From contig CAJNOL010000079.1 of assembly GCA_905250125.1 (NCBI GenBank), forward strand, positions 1 to 64,000: 64,000 nucleotides of DNA, in the 5' to 3' direction. This DNA is from Rotaria sordida. Taxonomy: Eukaryota; Rotifera; Eurotatoria; Philodinida; Philodinidae. Shown here one piece after another: positions 11,373 through 24,100 of the stretch (the first letter of the stretch is position 1; the number at the start of each line of letters is the position of its first letter). The notes under the pieces are model-generated. The model was not told where the DNA came from. It was given only the letters and a program-made list of their open reading frames with translations, and ran no database searches. The translations under genes and the position numbers were made by a program.

Positions 11373-12804
11373 TTAAATTTGAACACAAGCACATAATGTT
11401 GGTGGACAATGTACAGCACATAAATGCAAACACCAATGCTCGATACCAACTATTGGTTTAAGAACTTCATTAGTTGGATAACAACGACGTGTTTTATTAT
11501 TTTTATTTATTTGATTGAGAAATTCTTTTGAGGGATGAAGTGGAAATATAACATTCATTTTTGTTGTTGTTGTTGTTGTCGTTGTCGTTGTCGTCGTCGT
11601 CGTTGTCGATTCAGTGGTAGTTATGGTTGGATAGGCAAATATAGGCAAATGTTCGATATCCAAAGGAAAAACAAATGAATCAAAATATGGAAAAACAATT
11701 AATGGTTCATGTGTTGTAGTAGTTATTGTTGATGAAGATAATAATAAATTATTATCCGTAGGAGCAATACTAATATCAGCACAACTGAACAGCAACAATA
11801 AAAAATAAAAAATAAAAAATAAACTCAATTTTGAAATAAACATAGAAGACACAAAAAGAAATAATAATAATTACTTGTAAAATTCTTCTTGATGACCACA
11901 ACCAAGACATGATTTTCCTGTCTCAATATCCATACCCCAACTATTTCCAGCATGATAACGCCATTGTAATACACAGTGTGAACATGATAAACCATCAGGT
12001 AAATGAGCTCTATGAAATTAAAGTCAATAAGAAAAAAAAGATCAATTATAAATATAACTTGTACCTTAAAAAAATTGAATCTATTCCTTCATTAACTGGA
12101 TATTGTGTACCAAAACCTTCTATATGAAGTAGATTTCTATCTAAACATTCTTGTGTTACTTCACTATTTGGATCTAATGAAGGACATAAACGAAGTTCCA
12201 TAAATCCTACATGATTTGCTGTTAACTATAAAACAAAAATCAATTTAAAATGTTTATAAGATGAATTCATTTTTCTTAAAAAAAAAAGACTTATATTCTA
12301 TCTTACCAAGATTTTTACATCAATTAAAGAACCTGATATATAATTTCGAACAATAGTATTCGTTGCATATTTACCACCTAGTTCATGATCTCGTGAACCC
12401 GAATAAGAATCACCACAAACACCACATTTACCATCTAATTAATAATTTATCAAAATTTGACATATATATGATTACAAATAACTTACCATTTGCTTTTTGA
12501 ATACTTAAACCACCACAATTTAATCCAACATCATCATAATTAGCAGGAATATTAAAACCTAGAATTAAAATTAACAATGAAAAAAAAAAAAGAAAAATTT
12601 ATAAAGAAATTCTTACCAAAGCGCCATGCAGCATTTCGAGCAGGTGGATCTTCCATTCGTCCATGTCCAAGTATTTGTTGAAGATAGATAATTAGAATAA
12701 AACAAATTAATATTTCTCTATTCAAGCAAAACAAAAAAGAAAAATTAATTTTCTTTTTTAAAAAGAAAAGAACAAAAAGGTTGCAAATCATCTTACTTTC
12801 GCAT
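11373..12804 (-). CDS. AA15-type lytic polysaccharide monooxygenase (secreted)
   Basis: Exons on minus: 12804-12797, 12717-12617, 12558-12487, 12434-12307, 12225-12065, 12009-11875, 11784-11373; 338 aa. A tiny first exon (ATGCGAAA) and exon 2 encode a signal peptide ending in LQQILG. The mature protein then starts HGRMEDPPARNAAWRFG, so His1 is available for the copper histidine brace. The second histidine is probably the one in TANHVGFMELRLCP. Many paired cysteines (GLNCGG, KCGVCGD, LSCSHC, CLGCGH), HELGGKYA and VLQWRYHAGNSWG fit animal AA15 enzymes, which cleave chitin or cellulose oxidatively. The catalytic domain is followed by a Thr-rich linker (poly-Thr run, GTT repeat at 11566-11610) and a C-terminal Cys cluster (CLHLCAVHCPPTLCACV) of unknown role. 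Family assignment is firm; substrate is inferred. Confidence 0.9.
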
Positions 12805-14677
12805 GATTTTTTTTTCAAGCGCCTAGTATCTCTTGAATATAGACATAAGAAAAGACTCTTTTACATAGTACATATTTTTTGTTTGTTGCCTTTTATGTCT
12901 CGACACACAAAATAAATTCTGTCTATGTTGTCTATCTAATTGAAACAATAATCGATATCAAGGTCCGACGTTTTCTTTATACTTGGTTTCAACTTTCATC
13001 TAACAACTGATGAGTGTATCTTCTTTCTCTCTCTCTCGTACTAAATGATTGTTGATTGAAGGACAGTTTACAGTTGATCTTAAGAGATGACGATCTGTTT
13101 GATATGAATACATATGTCGGGTAGAGAAGAAAAAAAAACGAGACATAGAAATACAAGAGTAAGCTAACGAAAAAAGAGAATAAGTTCAATATTAAATCCG
13201 AACAGTTGCTTTTGTTGTCTTTGGTCAACAATAGAAAAAAAAGTAATGTTGATCCCTTTCGTCTTCTTCTTTTTCTCTTCTTAATTATGCGTAAAGTGAA
13301 TAATACCGTCAAACATATAAACAATAAAGTGGAATTATTCGTTAGTAAATGAGGCATCTTGTTGCTTTTTCAAAAAGGTCATTTATTTTTACTGTTAATT
13401 ATTTCAAAATTCAACCTTTCTTTTTTTTTTTTGTCGAAGTAATGAAATAACCAAATAAATTTATTATACAGATGATATTATCATGACATATAGAATGGAC
13501 GGATTGTTTTAGAACGTTCGAAAGCTTTCGTTGAAATATGTTTATGAATGTTCTTAATTTTTTTGATATCAAGTTAAGAAAAACAACGAGCGAATAGTAA
13601 CAAAACAAGAAAAAAAAAATCTATAGTCTGCAAGAGATTTTTCATCTTACATATTTTGTATTAGTATAATAAGGCTAAAGAATACATTTGAGTTCCACAT
13701 TTCAACCCTAAAGGGACTACACTAACAAGTTTTTTTTTCCTAAAATAAACATTCATTTTGTATTAATACTCATACATAAAACAAGGAAATCCTAATGATC
13801 AAGAAAAGACAGTGAAGATCGTATGACACAAGATAATTAAATTATTTTACAAATCTTGTGAAAAAAATCGTATTAAAAGAATTCATATGTATATTTGATA
13901 TCCGATTATTACATTTATTTTAAAGTCACGACATAGGAGAATTTTCGAAACTAATGGATTTTATTTTCTTTCTAATTTCAAATAATCTCTTTTTGTCATC
14001 ATATGTAGGGAGCAGCGGGTCCACAAAAACGTGTAACCGGGCCCAACAAAAACTAAAAGATTGGACCCGAACCCACAGCTTCCTAATCATATGACTTCAT
14101 TCAATTAAATATCTAATAGACAGAATCTTTCTTTTTGTTCTTATAAAAAACGAGATTTTAAAGGATGCACCTATTCTGCTTTACATAAGTCAAATAGAGA
14201 ACTTAGTAAATATATTTTGTTTGTTTTTTTTCCTGTTAACAACCAGCAAATACGTTAGAAGACAAAGGAAAGAAATGTATGGATCATCATACAAAAAAAA
14301 AAAGAATGTCTAGCTCTAAAAAGAAAAAAGAACATAGTGATGTTATTACGAAGAAACATGTCTTTAACAAGACCGAAAAAAAGAACATTGAAATTATTTC
14401 ATCAGTATATATAAGTGTAATAAACGAGACAAAAATTTAGGATAATGCGCAATCACGAACAAAAGTACAGAGATCGAGTGACAAACAAACAAAAAAAAGA
14501 AGTATGTCAAAGAAATTTGTTTTTTTTTTTGTTTTTTTGTTTTTCGATTATTAATTTTTACAGACAATAATGATGATAACAACTATTTATAAAGATTAAA
14601 TAATAAGAATGAGAGCGAAAGAAAAAAAATGAAATGCAAGAAATGTTTTGTATTATTTGATATAATCATCACTTGTT
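12805..14677. other. Intergenic, no gene seen
   Basis: AT-rich sequence with many poly-A/poly-T runs. It contains the 5' flank of the LPMO gene and the 3' flank of the tau-like gene. Open frames here are low-complexity. A short GC-richer patch at about 14008-14088 (GGGAGCAGCGGGTCCAC) has no recognisable identity. Confidence 0.5.
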
Positions 14678-17360
14678 TTATTTGTCACCGTTATCATCTT
14701 TTTCTGTTTTGAAAACTTCATCTTCATTATGATGTTCTTCATTAACTGTTTCACTCGCATTTACATCATCACCTGATGTTATTGTTTCATGTTTACCACT
14801 ATCCGTTCGTGGTTTAGCTTTTTCTTTAAAATCAAGTTTTTTACTTTCAATCTTTGAAAAAAAAATATGATAATTAGTTTTATAAAAAAACAATACACTC
14901 TGAGAACATACTTTAACTGTACCACCACCTGGTTTATGATGAGTATTTTCAAGTGAACCAACTTTTGATTTTGCATTCCAATGTAATTTTTGATTTGGAA
15001 TCTATAAAAATTATAATCAACAGCAATACTCATAGAAGCAGAATAATTTGATCCGAGAAGAATAGTCAATATCTGATTAACGAGTGAACCTTCGTATGTG
15101 CTAAAAAGTTTTTGATTCTACCGAAAATAACTGACGAACGAAGTCCTTAAGAATACATATATTGACTCTTAGAATATCGTCAAAGTTTATTTCGTCAAGA
15201 TATTGAATTTTTAAATGAGCTCGATTTTTTTTAAACATGTTTATAACAATGGGCTATTTTTAGAAATTTAATATCTATAAGCAAAAATTTTATCTCTTAT
15301 CAAGTTTAGAATTCAAAAATAAATAATTCAAGTCTTTTCTTCTATATATTCTCTTCACATGATTTACCTTAACAGTACCACCTCCAGCTTTATATGTTGT
15401 ATTTTGAAGAGAACCAACTTTTGATGTAGTTGAATTCCATTGTGATTTAGTTGTAGTCTAAAATATAATATGAAAATATTGAATGATTAAAATGGAAATA
15501 ATTCACCGTTGTTCCTGAAGCGCTTTCAACTGCAGTTGAACGTAATGTAGTATCAGCTGTTGATGGACGATTAGCACTAGTCGAACGTTTCGGAGGAACA
15601 GTAGTAGATGTAGTAGTTGTTGTAGATGGTCTTGAAGCTAAATAACAACAAAAAAAACAATAAATAATTTATTTAATTGAAAAAAAAACTTGAGTTTAAC
15701 CTGTAGCTCGAGTCTGTGATGTTGGCCGTTGTTTTACAACTGTTGTTTTATTAGTCGATGCTACGTTTGAAGAAGCAGTAAGAGTATTAGAGGTTGTTTT
15801 TGTTGGTGGTTTTGTAGATGGTTGAGGTGCTCGCACATGTGATTTCGTTGTCGGATGTGTTGATGATGAAGCACTACCTTCCGGTGCAGTAGAAAGTGTT
15901 GTTGAATCGGAAGTTTTTGGAACTGTTGAAGGACGAATTGGTTTTGTTGTTGTTGTTGTTGTTGTTGTAGAACTAGCAGTAGGTTTTGGTTTTGTTGCAG
16001 CTGATTGAGTTTTAGCTGGAACATCACGCTAAAAGAAAAACAAAGAAAGAATGGATATTCTTATATTCATTATGATATATACTGTTGGTTTTGGTGCTGT
16101 TGATGATGATTCTTGAGTTGGAGAAGTAGGTTTATTAGAAGTTGTTGTTGGTCCTGGATGAAGTGTTTTACGTGTTGTTGTTGTTGTTGTTGTTGATGGT
16201 TTTGGTTCAGTAGATTTTGTTGTTGAAAGGACAGGTTTATGTTCTGTACTCTTTGCAGCAGCAGCTGGTTTATGTTCTGTGCTCTTCACAGCAGCAGCTG
16301 GTTTATTTTCTGTACTTTTTGATGTAGCAATTGTTGCTGCTGATGATGATGGTTTAGTTTTAGTTGTATATATTGATCGTGTTGTAGTAGTAGGTTTTTT
16401 TGTTGGTGTAGTTGAATCTGTTTTTGTTGATGAACTTGAATCTGTTTTTGTTGGTGAAGTTGAATCGGTTTTTGTTGGTGAAGTTGAATCTGTTTTTGTT
16501 GAAGTAGCAGATTGATTATCTTCAATTGTTGAAACTATAGGTTGTTGTTGATCAGATGTTGATGGCGAAGTAATTAAATCAAGTTTATCAGCTAATTCTT
16601 GTACAGCATCATCCAGTTCTCGTGATGCTTGACGTATTAATTGTTCTTCAGATTCATTTGATTGGGAAGAAATATTGAAATTTTCATTAGGTTTTGTTGA
16701 TTTAATATCGAAAAATGGATTAGTAAAACTTGTTAAATTTGATTCTTGTTTATGTTGAATTATATTATCATGTGAACCTTCGAAATCAAGAAGTGTATCA
16801 CTTTGATTAACTTGTTGTGATGATATATTTGAAAATTGTTTAAATGGATCATTTGGTGATGGTGTATCTGTATGAATAGGATTTGTAGAATTAGGTGCAT
16901 CAGGATCAAGTTCAAGTAAAAGTGTATTTTTGTCTGCAACAGTACCATTTAATTGAGATTGAAAATTTAATAATGATGAATCATTTGATTCGTCATTATG
17001 ATGTAATTTAGGATGAGTAACAGCTAAATACAATAAAAAATAAAATAAAATAAAATATAAATATTTTTATTTTTTATTTTCAAAATATTTTCTACTTGTT
17101 TCATGTTCATTTGGATCTACAGGAAAAAGATCATTTGTTAATGAAAATAGATTTAAATCATTATTATCCTTATTATTATTATTGTTTGTTCCATTATGAT
17201 TCATTTCTTCTTGTCCATTTCGATTACCAAATGGATCAATATCATCTAATAAACGATTTTCAAATGAATCATTTGGTTTTGATTTTGTTGGTGATGATTG
17301 TTGTTGTGGTTGTTGATCAAACGAAACAAGTGGATCATCAAGTAAATTATGATCCGACAT
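14678..17360 (-). CDS. Tau/MAP2/MAP4-family microtubule-associated protein
   Basis: Exons on minus: 17360-17096, 17023-16083, 16028-15701, 15637-15507, 15457-15368, 15001-14912, 14851-14678; 672 aa. The long N-terminal projection is acidic then Ser/Thr/Pro/Lys-rich, with repeated KTDSTSPT and STEHKPAAAAK units. Exons 5 and 6 are each exactly 30 codons and each encode one tubulin-binding repeat: SKVGSLQNTTYKAGGGTVK and SKVGSLENTHHKPGGGTVK, matching the family K-x-GS-x-x-N-x-x-x-x-PGGG signature. The last exon starts IESKKLDFKEKAKPRTDSG, like the post-repeat KLxFxExAKxxTDxG of tau, and ends in an acidic tail. Two clear repeats compare with three or four in vertebrates. Start codon: MSDHNLLDDPLVSF. 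Expected to bind and stabilise microtubules. Confidence 0.9.
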
Positions 17361-19166
17361 GAATAATCGTTCGAAGCTTATATATTAATCTAAAAGAATA
17401 ATTATTTTTAATAAGAGAACAATAATGAATATGATCATAGATGAACTCTCATTGCCATCAGATAAATGATGATAATACTATAAGCTATAAACATAATAGT
17501 TCAATAAATGTATATATATATACATCAGATTGTTAAATGAGATATGTATAAAATTGTGACTGAAAACAGATGCTCATGTTTTAAACATGCATACTATAAA
17601 TGATAACACTAGGAGAGAGAGAGAGAGAGATAGAGACTAATGTTTACATATGAAATAAATTATGTGTCATGTACTGCTACTGTTTTATGACGGCTCATTC
17701 TTTTTTTCACACTTCGCTTGACCTTTTGAACCTTGTCAACACGTGCTTAGATGATCCAATCGCTCAATCATTGACACCTATTCCTATTCAATTATCTCTG
17801 TGTATTTTTTACGAGAATAAAACCTTCCATTCAGTAGATGCAACCTATCGAACTATCTATAAAATAGAGAATAGAATTAATTAACATACAAAAAACAAAA
17901 CAAAACTTTTATTGCATGATAGAATATAGTTTTGATAACATGATACATCCCTACTGATCTATAATTATAAACATAAAAATGACCTTATCATTAATACATA
18001 TGTCATGAATTTCGTTCTTCCATTTCAACATATGTCATAAGTGAACTTATGAATTGACCATTTGATAATCTTCTAAGGTCACATTTCAATATGCTAATGC
18101 AAAAAAAAAGTTAGTTACTAACGCAAACACATTCTCTATATTAAAAACGAAAAAAAAACCAACAAAGAATTCTTAGTAACATATTTTAAAAACAGTTGCG
18201 TCATTGAAGTAAAAATAAAAATATATCTTACTCAGTTGTCACAAGGAGAAAAAAATATACTTGTTATAACAGAGCCTTGTCGGCAATAATCATACGAACG
18301 AATAAAATACTCCGTGTTTTCTTATTTTTTTTTTTTTTTTGTTCTTCTTCGTTTGTCGTTCTTTTTTTTCTTTTCTCTTTCTTTCCGTTCTATTTCAATC
18401 AAGAATGATTCAGCGACACAATAATACTAGTACGAAAACAAAATTACTTTCTCTACTTGCCCGACTCATTTTTTTTCTCTTCTCGTCATCTTTCTTTTAC
18501 TTTGCCCCTTGCTGCCGCCACGAACGCCCAGACAAATACTTGATCCTCATCGTTATACACACATATACAGAATGGGAAGAACAGAAGAAGAAAAAAAAAG
18601 AGGCAACAACGACAAACTCATACAGAGAAAATGCAAATGGAATCTCATCATCTGGTGATGAAGAAAAAATTGAGCGAACGTGATGACGATGAAAGGGTTC
18701 ATCGTGAACTCTCCTCCTTTTCTTTTGCTAAATCAAGCAAACTAAAATTAAGTTAACACATGGTCAATATCATTCAGTTTTTGAAGAATGATTGAAAGAG
18801 TAGTGTACACAGAGCACATACACATGCATAAGAAGAATACAAAATCAACGACAAACATTATACTCTCTTGTTCCTTCATACATTTTGTCTCTAGAGTGAA
18901 TTAACATGATTTAAGCGGCATGAGACGAAGTTTCTTTCTTTTCGTTTGTCGATTAAATACAGAGCTTTAAGAAAAAAAAATGTCTCAAGAGAACCAGTTA
19001 ATAATGATGAGATGAATCGACAAAAAAAACGAGAATATAAATGAAATTAACTATATTTTTCTCTTGCCATAAATGAAATGATATATTCTCAATGTGCACT
19101 TAATTTATTTTCTCTTATCTAAAAACTAAAAGATTTTACTTGCTTTTTTTTTTGTTTTATTTATAT

Positions 19167-19201
<35 letters not shown>

Positions 19202-21102
19202 GGGCATATACAAGAAACAAAAAGAAGAAAAAAAAACGACATTAACCTATAAACGTGTATAGTGAATGAGAAGAAGAATTGACCATTACTACTAACTGAC
19301 CACCGCATTCTCTCTTTTTTTCTCGTTGTCATTTTTTATCCATTCATTGTTTGGTAGACAGTAGATGACGCCAAATGTTGGATTTTATCCATTGTTAGAG
19401 TTGACTTCCGTTGAATAATTATCATTCGAGTTCACTTGACTGCTTTAATTTTAATGAAATTATATGATGTAAGACTTATCTATTTACATAATATCGATAA
19501 AATTAGTTCTAAATGTATGATTTCTCATTAATACAATAATAATCAAATTGATTAATTGAAGTTACTCATTTAAGTTCTAAGTCTAACAAATCTTATTATT
19601 GACATTAACAAGATAAATGACAGCTTGTTTTGGAATGTAGCCCTTAAATAACTAATTATTTCTTCATATGTTGAATAATAACGATAACATAAACTGCGAA
19701 ATGTCAATCATCAAGACGAAAAATCTATATAAACATGATGATTGTTGCTATGATACTAATAGAAATATTATTGTCGAATGCAAAAGTAGTGTTTATTGAT
19801 AATGTTGAGCTTCTTTTTTTTTTTGTATTTGCATGTTTAAAAATCGTAAAAGCAATAAAGGATAAAAGCAATGATACTAAGTAATAAGATTCAAGTAAAA
19901 TAGCGATCAATCTTTTCATATCACGAACTTGATATATGTTATTAAGAATTGATGAATTGAAATTATTTTTGTTAAAATTTTATATTTTTTGATGATATGT
20001 CTTGATTCTCGGTTTGGACTTTATTTAGTTCAGGACATATTGAATTTTATTCATTTGGATCATTAAAAAACAGTATATTTCAATATGATTTTCGATAAAA
20101 TGAATGTATGCTTTCTCTAATCGTTCTTTTATTTATTGAATCATACAATAATGATATAATGGATTGTATTTATTATTGATTACAGTATGCGTGAAAGCAA
20201 AATTTATATATACGCCATTGCATGAGTTCGTAATGATATTTACAAAATACGTGTACATTGGGATTATTCGATTCGATCTCTTGCATACGTCTGACAACAA
20301 AGAGAATCATTGTTGTTAGAAAAAAGAAATGAAATATTGTTATTTGAAGGAAATTTTTTGATTAATTCAGATTTTGTAATAATTGATCGTTTGAAATGAA
20401 GTGTTACACTCAAATCTCTAATGCAATCAATAAAAAAAAAAAGCAATTTTCGTTAGATGTTGTTGTATTACTGTTAAAAGATAATTATTTATATAACTAT
20501 CATCTATTTTTACACAGCTACTTGTTGTTATAAGATAAACGAGTTTTTTTTTATAATAACCGTTTTCATTACACAGTAAAATAGATAACAACATGGTGCG
20601 GTCAGAATGATATAAGCTAGCTCGTTTTTTAAGATAAATATTACCTGTGCAACTTCGTTGAATGTAACGTAAAAAATTGTTTTTATTTATATTTAAACAA
20701 TGTCAATTTGTTAAATTTTTAGCTTAGAATGGAAGAGAAGAATTTTTGTTTTTAAATAAAAAACTTTGATGAATGAATTTGTTGTTTTATCCATAGATGA
20801 AAATTATATCCACAGGATTTAATTCACACGTTTTTATAGTTCAGAACCTAACGAATTACTGTCCGAAATTTATAACAATGACGAGCATAGTTTGTGAATA
20901 AGTGTGTCTATTGAATAAAGTCTAGACATATAGTGTATCTTATTCTTATTTTCATTCTCGATTCAAACATGAATTCAAATCCAGATAAAATAATAACATA
21001 AGACATAATTATTATTAAAAAAGATTCACTAACACATATATTGAATTACTTAAGTATACAACTATAATCAAAGAAACAAAAAAAACAAAAAGAATCATTT
21101 AA
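17361..21102. other. Gene-poor region between tau-like and PKD2-like genes
   Basis: About 3.7 kb of AT-rich DNA. It contains the 5' flank of the tau-like gene, a GA run at 17610-17630 and a TA microsatellite. Open frames (for example 18339-18683) are low-complexity and unsupported. No RNA gene was recognised. Confidence 0.5.
19162..19199. repeat. TA dinucleotide microsatellite
   Basis: About 18 consecutive TA units preceded by TTATATAAAA. Simple repeat. Confidence 0.9.
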
Positions 21103-24100
21103 TTACATATTTTCATTATCTGATCTTTCAATAGATAATATTACATTTTGAAGTAAATTATTTGATGTTCGAATAGTATAATCAATTTTTCCTTCGATTA
21201 AATAAAATAATTCTTCTAAACGTGCTATTCGATATCGTAATTGTGCCCATTGTTGTATTGTACATAAATTTCTTGCACGTTTACTCCATTCTTGTTGTTC
21301 ATTAAAATCTATTAATGGTATATTACCAGAAAATAAACTTTGTAATGTATCACGTTGACGATTTTTATCATCACGTGAATATTTTAAAAAAGCTTGAAAA
21401 TCTTTTTTTGATATTAATTTTGTCATATCATGTGCAAATGCATGTCGAAGTTCATCATATAATGATGATGTTGTAGAATATTTAAATTCTTGTAAAAGAT
21501 CAGCAACTGTTTTAGAATTTAATGGATCTTCAGCACTAATTATAAATTGAACAATAACTTTAACTTTTTCCCAAAGACCAAATCGTTCAAAAAATTTTCG
21601 AATAGATTGTTTAATAACTGGTGTTACATCAATTAACATTCGATTAATTACATCACGATGTTCATTACCTAATTCTTCATATGAATCGACTATAATAGCC
21701 TAAAAACAAATCGATTAATTTTAAGACAGAAAAAAAAAAGTTGAATATTTGCAAAAAAAAAAAACAATACATACTAAAACCATGTTGAATAAAATAAAGA
21801 CCATAGAGAAAATATCTGAAATACGATTTAAACTTTAGAAAATTGAAATAAAATATTAAAAAACTTACAAAGAAAAAAGAATAATGGTCCAACAATTGGT
21901 GAAGCATCACTAATAGCTTCATAATCAAAATCACCAAGTACAGTACGAAAAAGTGCAACAAATGCTTTGCCAACTGTTGAAAATGCTGGAGCTTGTTGAC
22001 CAAGTGCTAGATTGCCAAACTAAATATATCAACGAATTTTAAACTAAATCATTTTTGCATTCTAATATAGAGATTTTTGATTGATATAAGATCGTCATTA
22101 AGTTTCGGATATGTTTACCAATGCTATAAAATCATTCAAACTTCTATTAAAATAATTTTTGAGATACAAAGATGTTATTGAAGTTGTCTTCTTTCAATAT
22201 TCATAAAAGAATTTTTTTTCAATTTTCGAAGAGGTCTACTGAAACCTAGATTAATAATTTCGGCGTGCACGGATTTGTGAATTGCCAGAAGGTTCTCACC
22301 GAAAAGAGGTGGCTTCAGACCAGAAAACGAAAGGAATCTGGAAGCAGAAATTCCGTGATCGAGTTCGGTGGTAATAAACTGATGATTTCTTTTTTTCATT
22401 ATTATTTGTGCTCATTCAAATGAGAGGAAAGAATTTTTTGAATATTATCCAGTTCCGTAGAAAGTCTCAATGATATATCAAGATTTTGACCTTTCTGAAA
22501 AATGAAGAAATTAATAATTAAAAAGCCTCTGCTCTTTATTCGAATGGGTGAACAGCTTCGATTCTGTATCTTCGAGTAGAGTGAAAAAGTGTTAATTCAG
22601 TCTGAAGAGCCATAATATGTCTTAATCTACAGCTAAAGGTTTCAAGATCTTGATTCAATATTTCAATATGTTTTGAAATTACTTGTGCATAAGCTACCAT
22701 AATTGCAACAAACATAACAAGAAAACCAATAAGATCTCCAAAACATCTTTGAATTGTTGCTTTTATTCGAATAATTGTTACAGCAAAATCACAATATTTT
22801 AATATACGTATAATACTAATTGATGTAAGAAGAATACTTAATGTATCAAATAAACTTTGAAGACGAAGTAATTTAATAGTTAAATCATCAAATGTTGAAA
22901 TATATATAGACATTTTACCATATAATGGAGAATTAATAGTTAAAAGACGACGTATATTAGCAATAATCATTAAAATTGAGATAATCTAAAGAAAATCAAA
23001 GATAAAATAATATTTTTTTTTTCTCTAAGCTTCCTAGAAAAATCGAAATTGAGATAAATGCATGAGAAATCTAATTTTTTCATAAACGACATGATTTTTT
23101 ATTTGATATTTCCTTCTTTGCTTGTTTACAGAAAAAGCAGGAAATGTTTTTCATTGATTACACATCACGAAATTCTCGAAGAAGTGTTATTGTAGCCGAT
23201 AGTTTTGTAATTTTTTGTTTGAAAGAGAATGTGAAGCTGCAGTGTCCATTTTTTTGAATTAAGTTTTTTTATTATTATATAAAAAAATTTACTTCTATAA
23301 ATAGATGAGCATTTATCGAGGTATTAAAGTTGTGATCCTTTTTCTCCACATAAAAAGCATTGTAGTCTGACTTACTCTTTCAAATAAAATAGAATAAGAG
23401 CGTAAATACAGAGAGTTTTCGAATTGCTAAATGACTCTTGTTTGTTGAATATCTCCCGAGAACGTCGTGATATAGAATTGAAAAGAATAGGGGCACATAA
23501 GGACTAATTATGTATTGTTAGTAGCGGCTAGATTTGCCAACTCATTCACTACAAAATCTAGTACTTATGTCGTCCTCTTCCTTTTAGCATAGTCTCCTCT
23601 TACAACTCCTGCATATCCTGTGATTTGCGTATACCTGATCCAAGCTCAATTTTTGAGGAGAATGGTAGGCGGCGACTTAAATTTTACTTACTAAAAGAAT
23701 GATGTCAATCCAATTCCAAATATTAAGAAAAATTTTCAATCTTAATTCGATGATTTTTACTATTTCAATGAAAATAAATGTAATAGTAAATGTAACAATA
23801 ATAATTTCACATCCTATAAGAATATATTTTGTTGAAGTTATATACTAAAAAAAAAAATAAAACGTATTTTAGAAATAGAATTTTTATTTATTTCTAATTT
23901 ACTCTAAATAATTGTTTATTTTCAATTTTATATGATGGAAAAATTCCACCAGTTAATGGCATTTCAAATATAAATTTTATATAAGAAAATAAATTAACAC
24001 TTGGATTATAAGTTACAATATCAATAAATAATGCTCGTGTTGCTTTATCAAGCCAATGAAATTTTTCTAATTCATTTATATCATTTGTAAAATGTTTATT

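Noticed and set aside
16279-16525. Open frames on both strands opposite or out of frame with the tau-like gene
   Set aside because: Shadows of the Thr/Ser/Pro/Lys-rich coding repeats in exon 2.
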